14,891 nt of DNA from Sulfurimonas sp. Its GTDB lineage: Bacteria > Campylobacterota > Campylobacteria > Campylobacterales > Sulfurimonadaceae. The stretch is taken from assembly GCF_023229105.1 (NCBI RefSeq), contig NZ_JALNZY010000051.1, positions 1 to 14,891 of the forward strand, written 5' to 3'. Both the position numbers and the translations under genes were made by a program. Under the pieces are notes generated by a model, which saw only the letters and a list, made by a program, of their open reading frames with translations, did no database searches and was not told where the DNA came from. Of this stretch, positions 1-7,027 are shown piece by piece; the first letter of the stretch is position 1; every line of letters starts with the position of its first letter.

Positions 1-2
1 TT

Positions 3-116
3 TTTAACTACTGCCAAAAAGAGATAAAAAGATTGATTGCAGAAGATGAAGATTTTACAAAAAATAGCTTAAGTGATGACGAACGTGAAGCTGCAGAGTT
101 TTTCAAGGCTCTCTAG
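3..116 (+). CDS. C-terminal end of an unrecognised protein (5' truncated)
   Basis: An open frame enters from the left edge and ends at a TAG at 114-116, giving 37 residues that start FNYCQKEIKRL and end EAAEFFKAL. It is charged and probably helical, with one cysteine and an acidic stretch in the middle. Two hairpins follow immediately, as expected at the end of a transcription unit, and the gene is convergent with the efflux operon. Too little is present to name a family. The evidence that it is real is the open frame to the window edge, its protein-like composition and its position just before a terminator. Confidence 0.55.
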   Translation, partial: FNYCQKEIKRLIAEDEDFTKNSLSDDEREAAEFFKAL

Positions 117-130
117 ATTTAAAATCAACT

Positions 131-159
131 CTAAAATGACGTTGTATACGTCATTTTAG
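131..159. terminator. Strong hairpin between convergent genes, probable bidirectional terminator
   Basis: CTAAAATGACGT at 131-142 pairs perfectly with ACGTCATTTTAG at 148-159, leaving a 5-base loop. The outer part of the stem is A/T-rich, so a U-rich stretch forms the 3' arm whichever strand is transcribed. It lies between the plus-strand gene ending at 116 and the minus-strand pump ending at 184, which fits a shared terminator. The perfect 12-bp stem is directly visible; termination activity is inferred. Confidence 0.7.
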
Positions 160-160
160 C

Positions 161-184
161 CCTCTATTGCAAGAGGCTCTTTTC
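161..184 (+). terminator. Second hairpin with T-rich tail, probable intrinsic terminator for the left-edge gene
   Basis: CCTCT at 161-165 pairs with AGAGG at 172-176 around a 6-base loop and is followed on the plus strand by CTCTTTTC. A short G/C-containing stem with a T-rich tail is the usual intrinsic terminator layout. It is in tandem with the stronger hairpin at 131-159 and runs up to the stop codon of the pump gene on the other strand. Confidence 0.45.
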
Positions 185-1377
185 TAGTTGCCTTTTTTTC
201 CAATTTTTGAGACAAGAACATAAAAAAGCGGAATAAATACAATAGCTAAGAAAGTTGCTGCCAACATTCCTCCGACAACTCCAGTTCCGATAGAGTGTCT
301 GCTCGCTGCTCCGGCTCCGCTGCTGATTACAAGCGGAATAACCCCGAGTGTAAATGCCAGTGAAGTCATAATAATAGGGCGAAGACGTATTTTAGCCGCT
401 TCTAAAACTGCATCAACTAGCTCCATCCCCTGCTCTCTTTTTTGCATTGCAAACTCCACAATTAAGATTGCATTTTTAGCAGAGAGTCCTGCTAGAACAA
501 GGATACCTATCTGGAAGTAAATATCATTTTCCAAACCTCTTAAATGGTTTGCAACAACTGCTCCAAAGACTCCAAAAGGAACTGCTAAGATGACGGATAT
601 CGGCATAAGCCATCTCTCATATTGTGCCGCTAATATCAGATATAAAAAAACAATACCAAAAATAAACGCCATACTTCCCGCACTTGAAATCTGCTTCTCC
701 TGATATGCCGTTCCTATCCAACTTATAGTATAACCCTGAGGCAGAACTTCATTCGCAACCTCCTCTATGGCTTTAAGCGCATCCCCTGAGCTGTATCCAA
801 GAGCAGGTTGACCTGAGACTTTAGCCGCACTAAATAGGTTAAACCTCTCGACCAAATCCGCACTTACTATCTGCTTAAGCGTCACAAAGGAACTAAGAGG
901 AAGCATCTCTCCTTTATCATTTCTGACATAGATTTTATTCAGATCATCAGGGCTTTTTCTAAATGACTCATCTGCTTGCATATTTACCATGTAGGTTCTG
1001 CCAAAAAGATTAAAATCGTTAACATAAAAGGTTCCAAATGTTGCATTAATCGTCTGATAGACTTCATCTATGCCGACTCCTTTTGCTTTAACCTTTGCGC
1101 TATCAACTATGACTTGATATTTGGGAACATTCGTATTAAGGGTGCTTCTGACTCCCTCTAACTCTACTCTCTCGTTGCCTTTTTTAATAATCTCATTTAC
1201 ATATTTTTGAAGCTCTTTAATATCAGCGCCTGTTCTATCTTGAACATAGAGTTCAAATCCACCTGAAATCCCCATTCCGTGAATAGGAGGAGGCACCACG
1301 CCAAAGGAGAAACCATCGCTTGTAGCAGAGAGTTTTTTACCCATTTGTGATGCTATATAAGATGCATGTTGCTCCAC
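184..1377 (-). CDS. RND efflux pump, C-terminal part (397 aa, out of frame with the N-terminal part)
   Basis: This frame continues the same pump. It contains the rest of the second periplasmic loop (roughly residues 1-230, with PPPIHGMGISGGFELYVQ), then the TM8-TM12 region. SAKNAILIVEF carries the relay lysine K301, and IRLRPIIMTSLAF carries R331 and T338, matching AcrB K940, R971 and T978. The nominal GTG at 1377-1375 is probably not a true start: it falls inside codons of the upstream frame, shows no convincing Shine-Dalgarno sequence, and would start the protein in the middle of a periplasmic domain. The frame opens only after an in-frame stop at 1416-1414, so any join must lie between 1413 and 1353. 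It ends in a short basic cytoplasmic tail (KIGKKGN), normal for the family. Confidence 0.8.
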   Translation of the reverse strand: MEQHASYIASQMGKKLSATSDGFSFGVVPPPIHGMGISGGFELYVQDRTGADIKELQKYVNEIIKKGNERVELEGVRSTLNTNVPKYQVIVDSAKVKAKGVGIDEVYQTINATFGTFYVNDFNLFGRTYMVNMQADESFRKSPDDLNKIYVRNDKGEMLPLSSFVTLKQIVSADLVERFNLFSAAKVSGQPALGYSSGDALKAIEEVANEVLPQGYTISWIGTAYQEKQISSAGSMAFIFGIVFLYLILAAQYERWLMPISVILAVPFGVFGAVVANHLRGLENDIYFQIGILVLAGLSAKNAILIVEFAMQKREQGMELVDAVLEAAKIRLRPIIMTSLAFTLGVIPLVISSGAGAASRHSIGTGVVGGMLAATFLAIVFIPLFYVLVSKIGKKGN

Positions 1378-3266
1378 GGTTGGAGTTTTAAAATTGTAGC
1401 CATTGAATTTGTTCTAAGAGAGAAGGTTACAAAGTCCATCCCTACAAATTGAACTATATTTTTTATACTCTTTTTATCTTGCGAAACGATATCGTAAATC
1501 TCTGAGCCTAAAACATCAGTTCTGTTTAGTGATGCCCCCGGAGGGTTGTAACTAAATATAAAAATGGTTCCCTTGTCTTCTGTAGGTACAAGTCCGGTTT
1601 TAAGAGAATTAAACATATCAAAAGTGATATAAATAAGTCCGCCAAAAAGAAGCAAACTCAAAAAAGAGTATCTTATAGTAAGTTTTAAAGCTTTTGAGTA
1701 CCCTTTTGTAGTAAACTCAAAAAAGTTGTTAAACCACTTGAAAAAGTACTTCGGCTCCTTGTGTATCGGCTTTAGCATCAGCGCACAAAGTGCAGGAGTA
1801 AGGGTAAGTGCCACAAACCCAGATATTGCCAAAGAGATAACTATGGTTACAGCAAACTGTCTATACATTTCCCCACTAAGTCCGCCTAAAAACGCAACCG
1901 GAATAAATACTGCCGAGAGAACAAGCACGATAGCTACAAGCGCACCAGAGACCTCTTTCATGGCAACAAGCGAAGCCTCCGTGGGCGAAAGCCCCTCTTT
2001 TATATGCCGCTCAACATTTTCTATTACAATAATGGCATCATCAACAACTATTCCAATTGCCAAAACCAGTCCAAAGAGAGTAAGCAAATTGATGCTAAAA
2101 CCTAAGATATACATACCGATAAAAGCACCGACAATAGAGACTGGAACAGCTAAAACAGGTATAAGAGTAGCTCTAAAGTTTTGTAAAAAGAGGTATATAA
2201 TAAGCACAACCAAAATGATTGCCTCTATAAAAGTTTTGATAACCTCATTTATCGAGAGCTCAACAAACTCGGTAATGTCATAAGGTATCACATACTTTAC
2301 ATCTTCTTCGAAATTTTCGCTTATTGAAGCTATAACTTTTCTTATATTTTTTGCAGTCTCAATAGCATTTGCGCCGCTTTGTAAAAATACAGCTACGGGA
2401 ACAGCAGGCGCGTTGTTTAATTTGTTTTTCATAACATAACTCTGAGAGCCAAGTTCTATTGTCGCCACATCCTTAAGCTTAAGAGAGCTTCCATCCTCGT
2501 TTGCTTTTATAATAATCTCTGAGAATTGTGATGGATCGCTAAATCTTTCCTGCGTCTCAAGTGTATAAGTAAACATCTCATTTCCTGACACCGGTTCAGC
2601 GGAGAGCTTTCCTGCGGCATACTGCTCATTTTGCTCTCTTATAGCTAAGATGAGATCATTTACGGTAAGTGAATACTTCTTGAGTTTTAACGGGTCTATC
2701 CAAATTCTCATAGAGTAATCTTTTGCGCCGAAAATTGTTACGTCCCCGACTCCCTTAACCCTCTTTAAATCATCAACTATATTCATAAGAGCATAGTTAG
2801 ATAGATATGTCACATCTTTTGTCTGCTTTGGAGAGTGCAAGATGATTACTTGAAGCATATCTGGTGATTTCTCGGCAACTCTTACGCCCTGTCTTTGAAC
2901 CTGCTCTGGAAGTCTTGAGAGTGCAGCTTGAACACGGTTGTTTACATCTATCTTTGCATCATCAGGATTTGTTCCTACTTCAAAAAATATACTTATACTA
3001 AGAACGCCGTTATCAGCGGAGAGAGAGTTCATGTAGAGCATATCTTTTGCTCCGTTTATCTCCTGCTCAAGAGGTGCTGCTACTGTTTTTGAGATAGTCT
3101 CAGCACTTGCTCCCGGATAAGAAGTTGAAACTACAATCTGCGGCGGTATAACTCTAGGATACTCGCCAATAGGCAGAGACATCATGGAGATAGTGCCTGC
3201 TAGCACGATAATAATAGCAATTACGGATGCAAAAATAGGTCTTTTTATAAAAAAGGCAGAAAACAT
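1353..3266 (-). CDS. RND efflux pump, N-terminal part (637 aa, frameshifted end)
   Basis: This frame holds the first transmembrane half of an HAE1-type RND pump and the start of the second. It begins MFSAFFIKRPIFASV, the usual cytoplasmic start plus TM1. The first periplasmic loop follows (about 30-335), with family signatures such as SYPGASAETI and PLEQEINGAKDMLYM. TM2-TM6 come next, including GIVVDDAIIVIENVERH with the relay pair D409-D410. The second periplasmic loop has begun when the frame ends. The last six residues after W631 (SNMHLI) are out-of-frame sequence. The ATG at 3266-3264 lies one base after the stop of the adaptor gene, so translation is probably coupled. Without the second half, TM10-TM12 and the rest of the proton relay are missing. 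Confidence 0.85.
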   Translation of the reverse strand: MFSAFFIKRPIFASVIAIIIVLAGTISMMSLPIGEYPRVIPPQIVVSTSYPGASAETISKTVAAPLEQEINGAKDMLYMNSLSADNGVLSISIFFEVGTNPDDAKIDVNNRVQAALSRLPEQVQRQGVRVAEKSPDMLQVIILHSPKQTKDVTYLSNYALMNIVDDLKRVKGVGDVTIFGAKDYSMRIWIDPLKLKKYSLTVNDLILAIREQNEQYAAGKLSAEPVSGNEMFTYTLETQERFSDPSQFSEIIIKANEDGSSLKLKDVATIELGSQSYVMKNKLNNAPAVPVAVFLQSGANAIETAKNIRKVIASISENFEEDVKYVIPYDITEFVELSINEVIKTFIEAIILVVLIIYLFLQNFRATLIPVLAVPVSIVGAFIGMYILGFSINLLTLFGLVLAIGIVVDDAIIVIENVERHIKEGLSPTEASLVAMKEVSGALVAIVLVLSAVFIPVAFLGGLSGEMYRQFAVTIVISLAISGFVALTLTPALCALMLKPIHKEPKYFFKWFNNFFEFTTKGYSKALKLTIRYSFLSLLLFGGLIYITFDMFNSLKTGLVPTEDKGTIFIFSYNPPGASLNRTDVLGSEIYDIVSQDKKSIKNIVQFVGMDFVTFSLRTNSMATILKLQPWSNMHLI

Positions 3267-3267
3267 C

Positions 3268-4368
3268 TTAGTTACCGTCCATGATGACTACTTTTGAGCC
3301 AGGTCTTAGCTTTGCTATATTGCTCACTACAACACTCTCTCCCTCATTAAGCCCCTTAGAGACTAATGCCACGCCGTCAATTACTTGTAAAACCTCAACT
3401 GCTCGCATGGAGATTTCTCCATTTTTTGTAACATAAACTAAGATGGCTTCGGGAGTCTTCATAAGTGCGTTTTGCGGGATTTTCACAACACTCTCATAGC
3501 TAAACCCAGCCATACTAACCTCAACATAAGAGCCTATTATCAGCTCTGTATTTGGGTTTTTAAAAGTTGCTCTAAAAAGTAAAGTATCTGTTTGCGTGTC
3601 AACTTTTGGAGCTATATAATCTACTTCCCCGATAAAACTTTTTGAACCTTTGTTAAGAGTAACTTTTAGACCGGTTTTGATATGTGAAGCATACCTTGAA
3701 ACATCACTGCTTGGCAAAGAAAACTCTGCATACACAGGATCTACTACCGTAATCGTAGTAAGAGTGGCATTTTGTGCATCAAAGTCAATATAAGTTCCCA
3801 CATCATTATTACTCATTCCAATCATGCCACTTATAGGAGCCTTAATAGTCGTATAACCATAATTCAACTCAGCCTTTGCTGCTGCAGCTTTTGCCTTTTG
3901 CATCTCAGCTTTTGCATCAGCATAAGCATATAACAGTTCGTCTCTTTGCTGTTCACTTATTGCGCTATTTTTAAATAGGTACTCGCCTCTCTTCCAATCG
4001 TTTGAAGTTTTATTGAAATTGGCCTCAGCTTTTAGCAGCGCTCCTTTTGCCTCATCAAATGCGGCTTTATACCCATCTTTTTCTATCTCGTAAATAATCT
4101 CGCCTTTTTTTACGAACGCTCCCTCCGTAAAGTTCTTTTTCTCTAAAATCCCTCTTACTCTAGCAACAATATTTACCTCTCTAAAAGGTTTCAGTACAGC
4201 AGAATAACTTTTTGAAAAATCAACCTTTTCATATTTTACCACTTGTCCCTTTACCGGCAACGCTGGCATCTGCACCATTTTTGGTTGAGTTATGGCAGCT
4301 TCTTTTTCATCACTGCATCCTATAAATAGTAGTGATATCACCACTAACGATAATGCTAAATTTTTCAT
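3268..4368 (-). CDS. RND efflux periplasmic adaptor (membrane fusion protein), lipoprotein
   Basis: This 366-aa AcrA/MexA-type adaptor would bridge the inner-membrane pump and the TolC-like channel. The N-terminus is a lipoprotein signal ending LLFIGC, with C18 the likely lipidated cysteine; F at -3 is slightly unusual. The segment VARVRGILEKKNFTEGAFVKKGEIIYEIE (about residues 68-96) is the first half of the biotinyl-lipoyl-like domain. An alanine- and lysine-rich alpha-helical hairpin covers about 97-170, and the second lipoyl half is at TTIKAPISGMIG. Beta-barrel and membrane-proximal domains follow (ATLTTITVVDPVYAEF). The start abuts the stop of the channel gene upstream, and the stop lies one base before the pump's ATG, so the order is channel-adaptor-pump in one transcript. 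The substrate cannot be told from the sequence. Confidence 0.93.
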   Translation of the reverse strand: MKNLALSLVVISLLFIGCSDEKEAAITQPKMVQMPALPVKGQVVKYEKVDFSKSYSAVLKPFREVNIVARVRGILEKKNFTEGAFVKKGEIIYEIEKDGYKAAFDEAKGALLKAEANFNKTSNDWKRGEYLFKNSAISEQQRDELLYAYADAKAEMQKAKAAAAKAELNYGYTTIKAPISGMIGMSNNDVGTYIDFDAQNATLTTITVVDPVYAEFSLPSSDVSRYASHIKTGLKVTLNKGSKSFIGEVDYIAPKVDTQTDTLLFRATFKNPNTELIIGSYVEVSMAGFSYESVVKIPQNALMKTPEAILVYVTKNGEISMRAVEVLQVIDGVALVSKGLNEGESVVVSNIAKLRPGSKVVIMDGN

Positions 4369-5598
4369 CTATAAAAACTCCTTAATATCTTTTGCACTGT
4401 AATAAATCAACTCTGCTTTTTTAATCTCTAAATCATATAACGCTCTTTCATGGTCTCTTGCTGCATCATATTTTTGGCTAAGCGCTAAAAGATATGCAAC
4501 ATTATCAATCGTTCCGTTTTGGTACTTAAATTTGATAAGTTCGTATGCAGATGCTGCAGCATCTAGTGCAGCTTTTGTCGCCCCAATCTTAAGCTTTGCA
4601 ATCTCTAATGATTTTTTTGCAAGTCTATAATCAACATCTGCTTTGAGCTTTTCATGTTCTATGGTTGCTTTTTTGCTCAAATACTCTTCATATTTGGACT
4701 CATAACTTTTTGTGGTTGAACCAAAATCAAAGATATTCCATGAAGCGTAAAGCATAGCAATATTTTGCTTATCTACCAAAAAATTAGTTGCCGGTTTATT
4801 GTCAAAATAGTAGTCGCTGTAGCTTAATGTATTATCAAAATAGACTTTTGGCATATTCTCGCTTTTTCTCCCTTTTGCTTCATATAAAAGTGCCTCGGCA
4901 TCAAATTCTAGTGATTTTATATCAGCTCTGATGCTAAAACTACTCTCATCTATAAGGCTTATTTTTGCACCGCTTTGCAGAGTATCGACCTTTTGTGTTG
5001 TATAGTATTCTAGCGCATGAAGAATTTTTTCTCTCTCAAGGTCAATTTCATAAAGTGAAACAAGCGCATTTTTAAGTGTTGCATCAATCTTATCTAACTC
5101 ATCTTTGGTCACGGAACCCGACTCATAAAAAAGTTCCAATCTACGAAATTCAGCCTTTAGCTGCTCAATCTCTTGCTCTGTTGCTTGCTTGTCTGCATTA
5201 AGTGCCATAAACTCGAAATATAGTCTTGAGACATCAAGAGAGATGCTGTTTTTTATTGCCTCAACGCTCTCCTTGCTTGACTCTATATCTGATTTGAGCT
5301 GGTTATAAAGAGTCCCTTTTTTGCCGCCATCATAAAGAGTATATTTAAGACTCGCTTGAATCTTTACTGAATTTTCTGCAAGCGCTACAGTCTCTTCATA
5401 TACGTTTTGATAAGTTGCACCAAGTTCTAACGTTGGCAGGTAGGAGCTCTTAGTGCTCTCATAAGCCTTCTCTTTTGCACTTACAATATGTGCAGCAGAC
5501 TCCACAACTCTGTTTTTTTGCGACAACTCTATAAGCTCATCAAGTGTATATGCATATAGAAAAATCGGCAAGCAAAGTATCGGTAAAAAAATTCTCAA
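4369..5598 (-). CDS. TolC-family outer membrane efflux protein
   Basis: This 409-aa protein is the outer-membrane/periplasmic channel of the tripartite system. A signal peptide (MRIFLPILCLPIFLYAY) precedes the mature start TLDELIELSQ, typical of this family. The protein contains two repeats of the OEP domain, each with a long helical hairpin and two beta strands; ASLKYTLYDGGKKG in the first repeat and ASWNIFDFGSTTK in the second are the equivalent strand-turn motifs. TolC proteins form trimers, so one subunit supplies a third of the barrel. The start is a TTG at 5598-5596. It is supported by AAGGAAG seven to nine bases upstream, the signal peptide directly after it, and the absence of an in-frame ATG or GTG upstream. 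First gene of the operon, divergent from the MarR gene. Confidence 0.92.
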   Translation of the reverse strand: MRIFLPILCLPIFLYAYTLDELIELSQKNRVVESAAHIVSAKEKAYESTKSSYLPTLELGATYQNVYEETVALAENSVKIQASLKYTLYDGGKKGTLYNQLKSDIESSKESVEAIKNSISLDVSRLYFEFMALNADKQATEQEIEQLKAEFRRLELFYESGSVTKDELDKIDATLKNALVSLYEIDLEREKILHALEYYTTQKVDTLQSGAKISLIDESSFSIRADIKSLEFDAEALLYEAKGRKSENMPKVYFDNTLSYSDYYFDNKPATNFLVDKQNIAMLYASWNIFDFGSTTKSYESKYEEYLSKKATIEHEKLKADVDYRLAKKSLEIAKLKIGATKAALDAAASAYELIKFKYQNGTIDNVAYLLALSQKYDAARDHERALYDLEIKKAELIYYSAKDIKEFL

Positions 5599-5615
5599 TA
5601 GTTCTTCCTTAATTG

Positions 5616-5627
5616 ATTTTGCAAAAT
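5616..5627. promoter_or_regulatory. Perfect 12-bp palindrome, candidate MarR operator
   Basis: ATTTTGCAAAAT is its own reverse complement. It covers the predicted transcription start of the efflux operon and touches its -10 element. A second copy of its right half, GCAAAATAA, lies at 5632-5640, exactly 11 bases from the first at 5621-5629, so both would face the same side of the helix. MarR dimers usually bind short AT-rich palindromes over the promoters they repress, and the adjacent gene encodes such a protein. The symmetry is seen; the binding is inferred. Confidence 0.5.
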
Positions 5628-5631
5628 AATA
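5626..5631 (-). promoter_or_regulatory. Probable -10 element of the efflux operon (extended TGC-TATTAT)
   Basis: On the minus strand the sequence reads TGC TATTAT, an extended -10 element, with TATTAT at 5631-5626. Transcription would start near 5619, leaving a leader of about 20 bases that contains the AAGGAAG ribosome-binding site in front of the TTG start. No good -35 is seen, which is common in Campylobacterota. The palindrome at 5616-5627 overlaps this element and the predicted start site. Confidence 0.45.
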
Positions 5632-5654
5632 GCAAAATAACTCTTAAACATGTC

Positions 5655-5684
5655 TTGCTAGAAAGATATAATTTTGGATATAAT
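5655..5684 (+). promoter_or_regulatory. Probable promoter of the MarR-family gene
   Basis: TTGCTA at 5655-5660 and TATAAT at 5679-5684 are separated by 18 bases. The perfect -10 ends only six bases before the ATG at 5691, so transcription would begin at or beside the start codon. A second TATAAT lies at 5667-5672; both sit inside a 10-base direct repeat, GATATAATTT, at 5665-5674 and 5677-5686. Using the upstream -10 would give a leader of roughly 12 bases with at most a weak GGA. Confidence 0.5.
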
Positions 5685-5690
5685 TTCATT

Positions 5691-6188
5691 ATGAAAAAAA
5701 ATAGAATAAATAATAACCTAATTACAGATTTCTATAAAAAGGTGGACTCAAAAGAGCTCTCAGAGGTTTTTTTGATGACCTTTCCTATAGCGCTTATTCA
5801 TAAAAATATCTTTTCTCATCTAGAGAGTTTTTTAAAAGAGAAGTTTGATCTCTTAAACTCAGAATTAGATGTTTTAGCATCACTCTATACGCACGGAAAA
5901 GTTTTAACCCCGACACAGCTCTATGATTTGACTATCTTCTCCTCCGGCGGCATGACAAAGATTTTAAAAAGGCTTCAAGAGAGAGATCTTATATATAGAC
6001 AAGAGGATAAAAATGATAAAAGGTATATGCTTGTTTGCTTAAGCGATAAAGGTGAAACGCTTGTTAAAGAGTCACTTCAAGAGATACCAAAAGAGTGCAA
6101 CAAATATTTTGAAGTTTTAAACCAAGAACAAAGAGAGCTATTTTCTGATATGTTAAAAAAGATTCTATTAAATATAAACAAAATTTGA
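5691..6188 (+). CDS. MarR-family transcriptional regulator
   Basis: This 165-aa winged-helix repressor or activator is expected to bind DNA as a dimer and to lose affinity when it binds a ligand, often an efflux substrate. From the ATG at 5691, an N-terminal dimerisation helix leads into the winged-helix domain. Its recognition helix is around SSGGMTKILKRLQERDLI, and the wing is DKNDKRYMLVCLSDKG, where the D-x-R-like pattern and S-D-K-G ending are characteristic. C-terminal helices complete the dimer interface. The frame can be extended back to a TTG at 5613, but that would cross the predicted promoter and add 26 unlikely residues. The gene is divergent from the efflux operon, and a palindrome lies between them, which suggests it controls that operon and perhaps itself. 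Confidence 0.9.
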   Translation: MKKNRINNNLITDFYKKVDSKELSEVFLMTFPIALIHKNIFSHLESFLKEKFDLLNSELDVLASLYTHGKVLTPTQLYDLTIFSSGGMTKILKRLQERDLIYRQEDKNDKRYMLVCLSDKGETLVKESLQEIPKECNKYFEVLNQEQRELFSDMLKKILLNINKI

Positions 6189-6229
6189 TACTGCAATTTA
6201 AATAAATTAAAACAAAATAACAACATGTC

Positions 6230-6253
6230 AATAATACACATCTGTGTGTTATT
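6230..6253 (+). terminator. Hairpin downstream of the MarR gene, probable terminator
   Basis: AATAATACACA at 6230-6240 pairs with TGTGTGTTATT at 6243-6253 with one G-U wobble. With the innermost bases open, this leaves about ten pairs and a small loop. T-rich sequence (TAATTTCTT) follows on the plus strand. It begins about 40 bases after the MarR stop codon and before the convergent NosL-like gene. The stem is mostly A/T with a GTGTG core, so it is moderately strong. Confidence 0.5.
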
Positions 6254-6265
6254 TAATTTCTTAAC

Positions 6266-6291
6266 AAGCCATCCATTAAAGTGGATGGCTT
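6266..6291. terminator. 10-bp hairpin between convergent genes, probable terminator
   Basis: AAGCCATCCA at 6266-6275 pairs perfectly with TGGATGGCTT at 6282-6291 around a 6-base loop. It is the most G/C-rich and stable stem in this gap and starts 20 bases past the stop codon of the minus-strand NosL-like gene. The tail on the minus strand is only modestly T-rich (CTTGTTAAG), so it may act as an RNA 3'-end stabiliser as well as a terminator. Confidence 0.55.
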
Positions 6292-6311
6292 AAAAATACA
6301 ACAGTTTATCT

Positions 6312-7010
6312 CTATTTTTTACCTAAGTAAATCCCGACTGCTTGGAGTTGTGTGCCTTTAATGTCTCCGCAAAGATTGTTCGACATTACAAAAGCTTTAG
6401 CCTCAGCCGTTGAGCTAAACTTTTTATCTGTTTTTTTACACATTTTGTTGTATATCATCTCGCCTTTTTTAGCCATGTCAGCTTGTTTTTTAGCCACCAT
6501 TTTCATTTCGCCCTCAAGAGCCATTGATGCAACCTTATAAGTTTGCTCAAAATTCATAAGTTCTCCACCAAACTCGTTCTTAAATGCTTCTGCATCCTCC
6601 GCTTTTTCAAACGCATATTTACTCACCATACTCATAGTGCCTTTTTTACTACTTCCAACTACATAATGAGCACTTTGCGCATCTATGAATTTTAGAGTTT
6701 TAGTATCTACAACTTTGATATCTTTTAAAGAGTTGTTGTTTTTTAAATTTGTCTCAGCCAAACAGTGAAGTGAACAGTACTGCTCTGTATGGTCACCATG
6801 TGTTGCCGCATGATTTGTTTTAAAAAACATAGGAAGCGTCATACCACATGTAGGGCAATACATCTTAGCATCGCCATCTTGAAGAATTGTAGCCTTTTGC
6901 ATCGGCACACTTTGAAACATCTCCATCTCTTTATTTTGAGGTTTACCCTCACCCATAGCTCCAAATAACATAGTGCCTAGCACTAAAATACTCACGATAA
7001 TCTTACGCAT
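6312..7010 (-). CDS. NosL-family secreted protein with a degenerate cytochrome c-like tail
   Basis: This 232-aa protein starts with a signal peptide (MRKIIVSILVLGTMLFGAMG) that has no lipobox cysteine, so it is probably periplasmic. Residues about 45-165 match the NosL family: CPTCGM at 52-57, three histidines (67, 71, 74) and C79/C83 in QYCSLHC, then a NosL-like alpha/beta region. NosL proteins bind Cu(I) and supply copper to nitrous oxide reductase. No nos genes are present here, so a wider copper or metal-handling role is possible. The last 50 residues follow a class I cytochrome c pattern, G183-x3-Y187-x3-C191 and a final LQAVGIYL helix, but CxxCH is CKKTD, so heme c should not attach; C214 is a possible partner for C191. 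TAGGAG seven bases before the ATG is a good ribosome-binding site. Confidence 0.8.
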   Translation of the reverse strand: MRKIIVSILVLGTMLFGAMGEGKPQNKEMEMFQSVPMQKATILQDGDAKMYCPTCGMTLPMFFKTNHAATHGDHTEQYCSLHCLAETNLKNNNSLKDIKVVDTKTLKFIDAQSAHYVVGSSKKGTMSMVSKYAFEKAEDAEAFKNEFGGELMNFEQTYKVASMALEGEMKMVAKKQADMAKKGEMIYNKMCKKTDKKFSSTAEAKAFVMSNNLCGDIKGTQLQAVGIYLGKK

Positions 7011-7027
7011 TTTAAATCTCCTATTCT

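Larger units (their letters stand above)
184..3266 (-). pseudogene. RND (HAE1/AcrB-type) efflux pump gene, split by a frameshift
   Basis: Together the two frames encode one resistance-nodulation-division inner-membrane transporter that would take compounds from the periplasm or membrane and drive them, by proton antiport, into an adaptor/outer-membrane channel. The upstream frame reads through the conserved segment ending LKLQPW (residue 631) and then stops after six unrelated residues at 1353. The next frame picks up at EQHASYIAS. Adding one base near 1374 gives about 1027 residues, normal for the family. The proton-relay residues are divided: D409-D410 are in the upstream part, and K301, R331 and T338 (AcrB K940, R971, T978) are in the downstream part, so neither half can pump alone. 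Possible causes are a sequencing or assembly error, a genuine inactivating deletion, or -1 frameshifting at a TTTAAAA heptamer (minus strand, 1392-1386). It is the last gene of the operon. Confidence 0.8.

Noticed and set aside
1726..2283. 185-aa plus-strand open frame inside the RND pump gene
   Set aside because: It lies wholly antisense to strongly conserved pump sequence, has a low-complexity Ser/Thr/Ile-rich product without recognisable motifs, and no promoter or ribosome-binding site.
5613..5690. 26-codon N-terminal extension of the MarR protein from a TTG
   Set aside because: It runs through the predicted promoter, lacks a ribosome-binding site and adds residues not expected in the family; the ATG at 5691 fits better.
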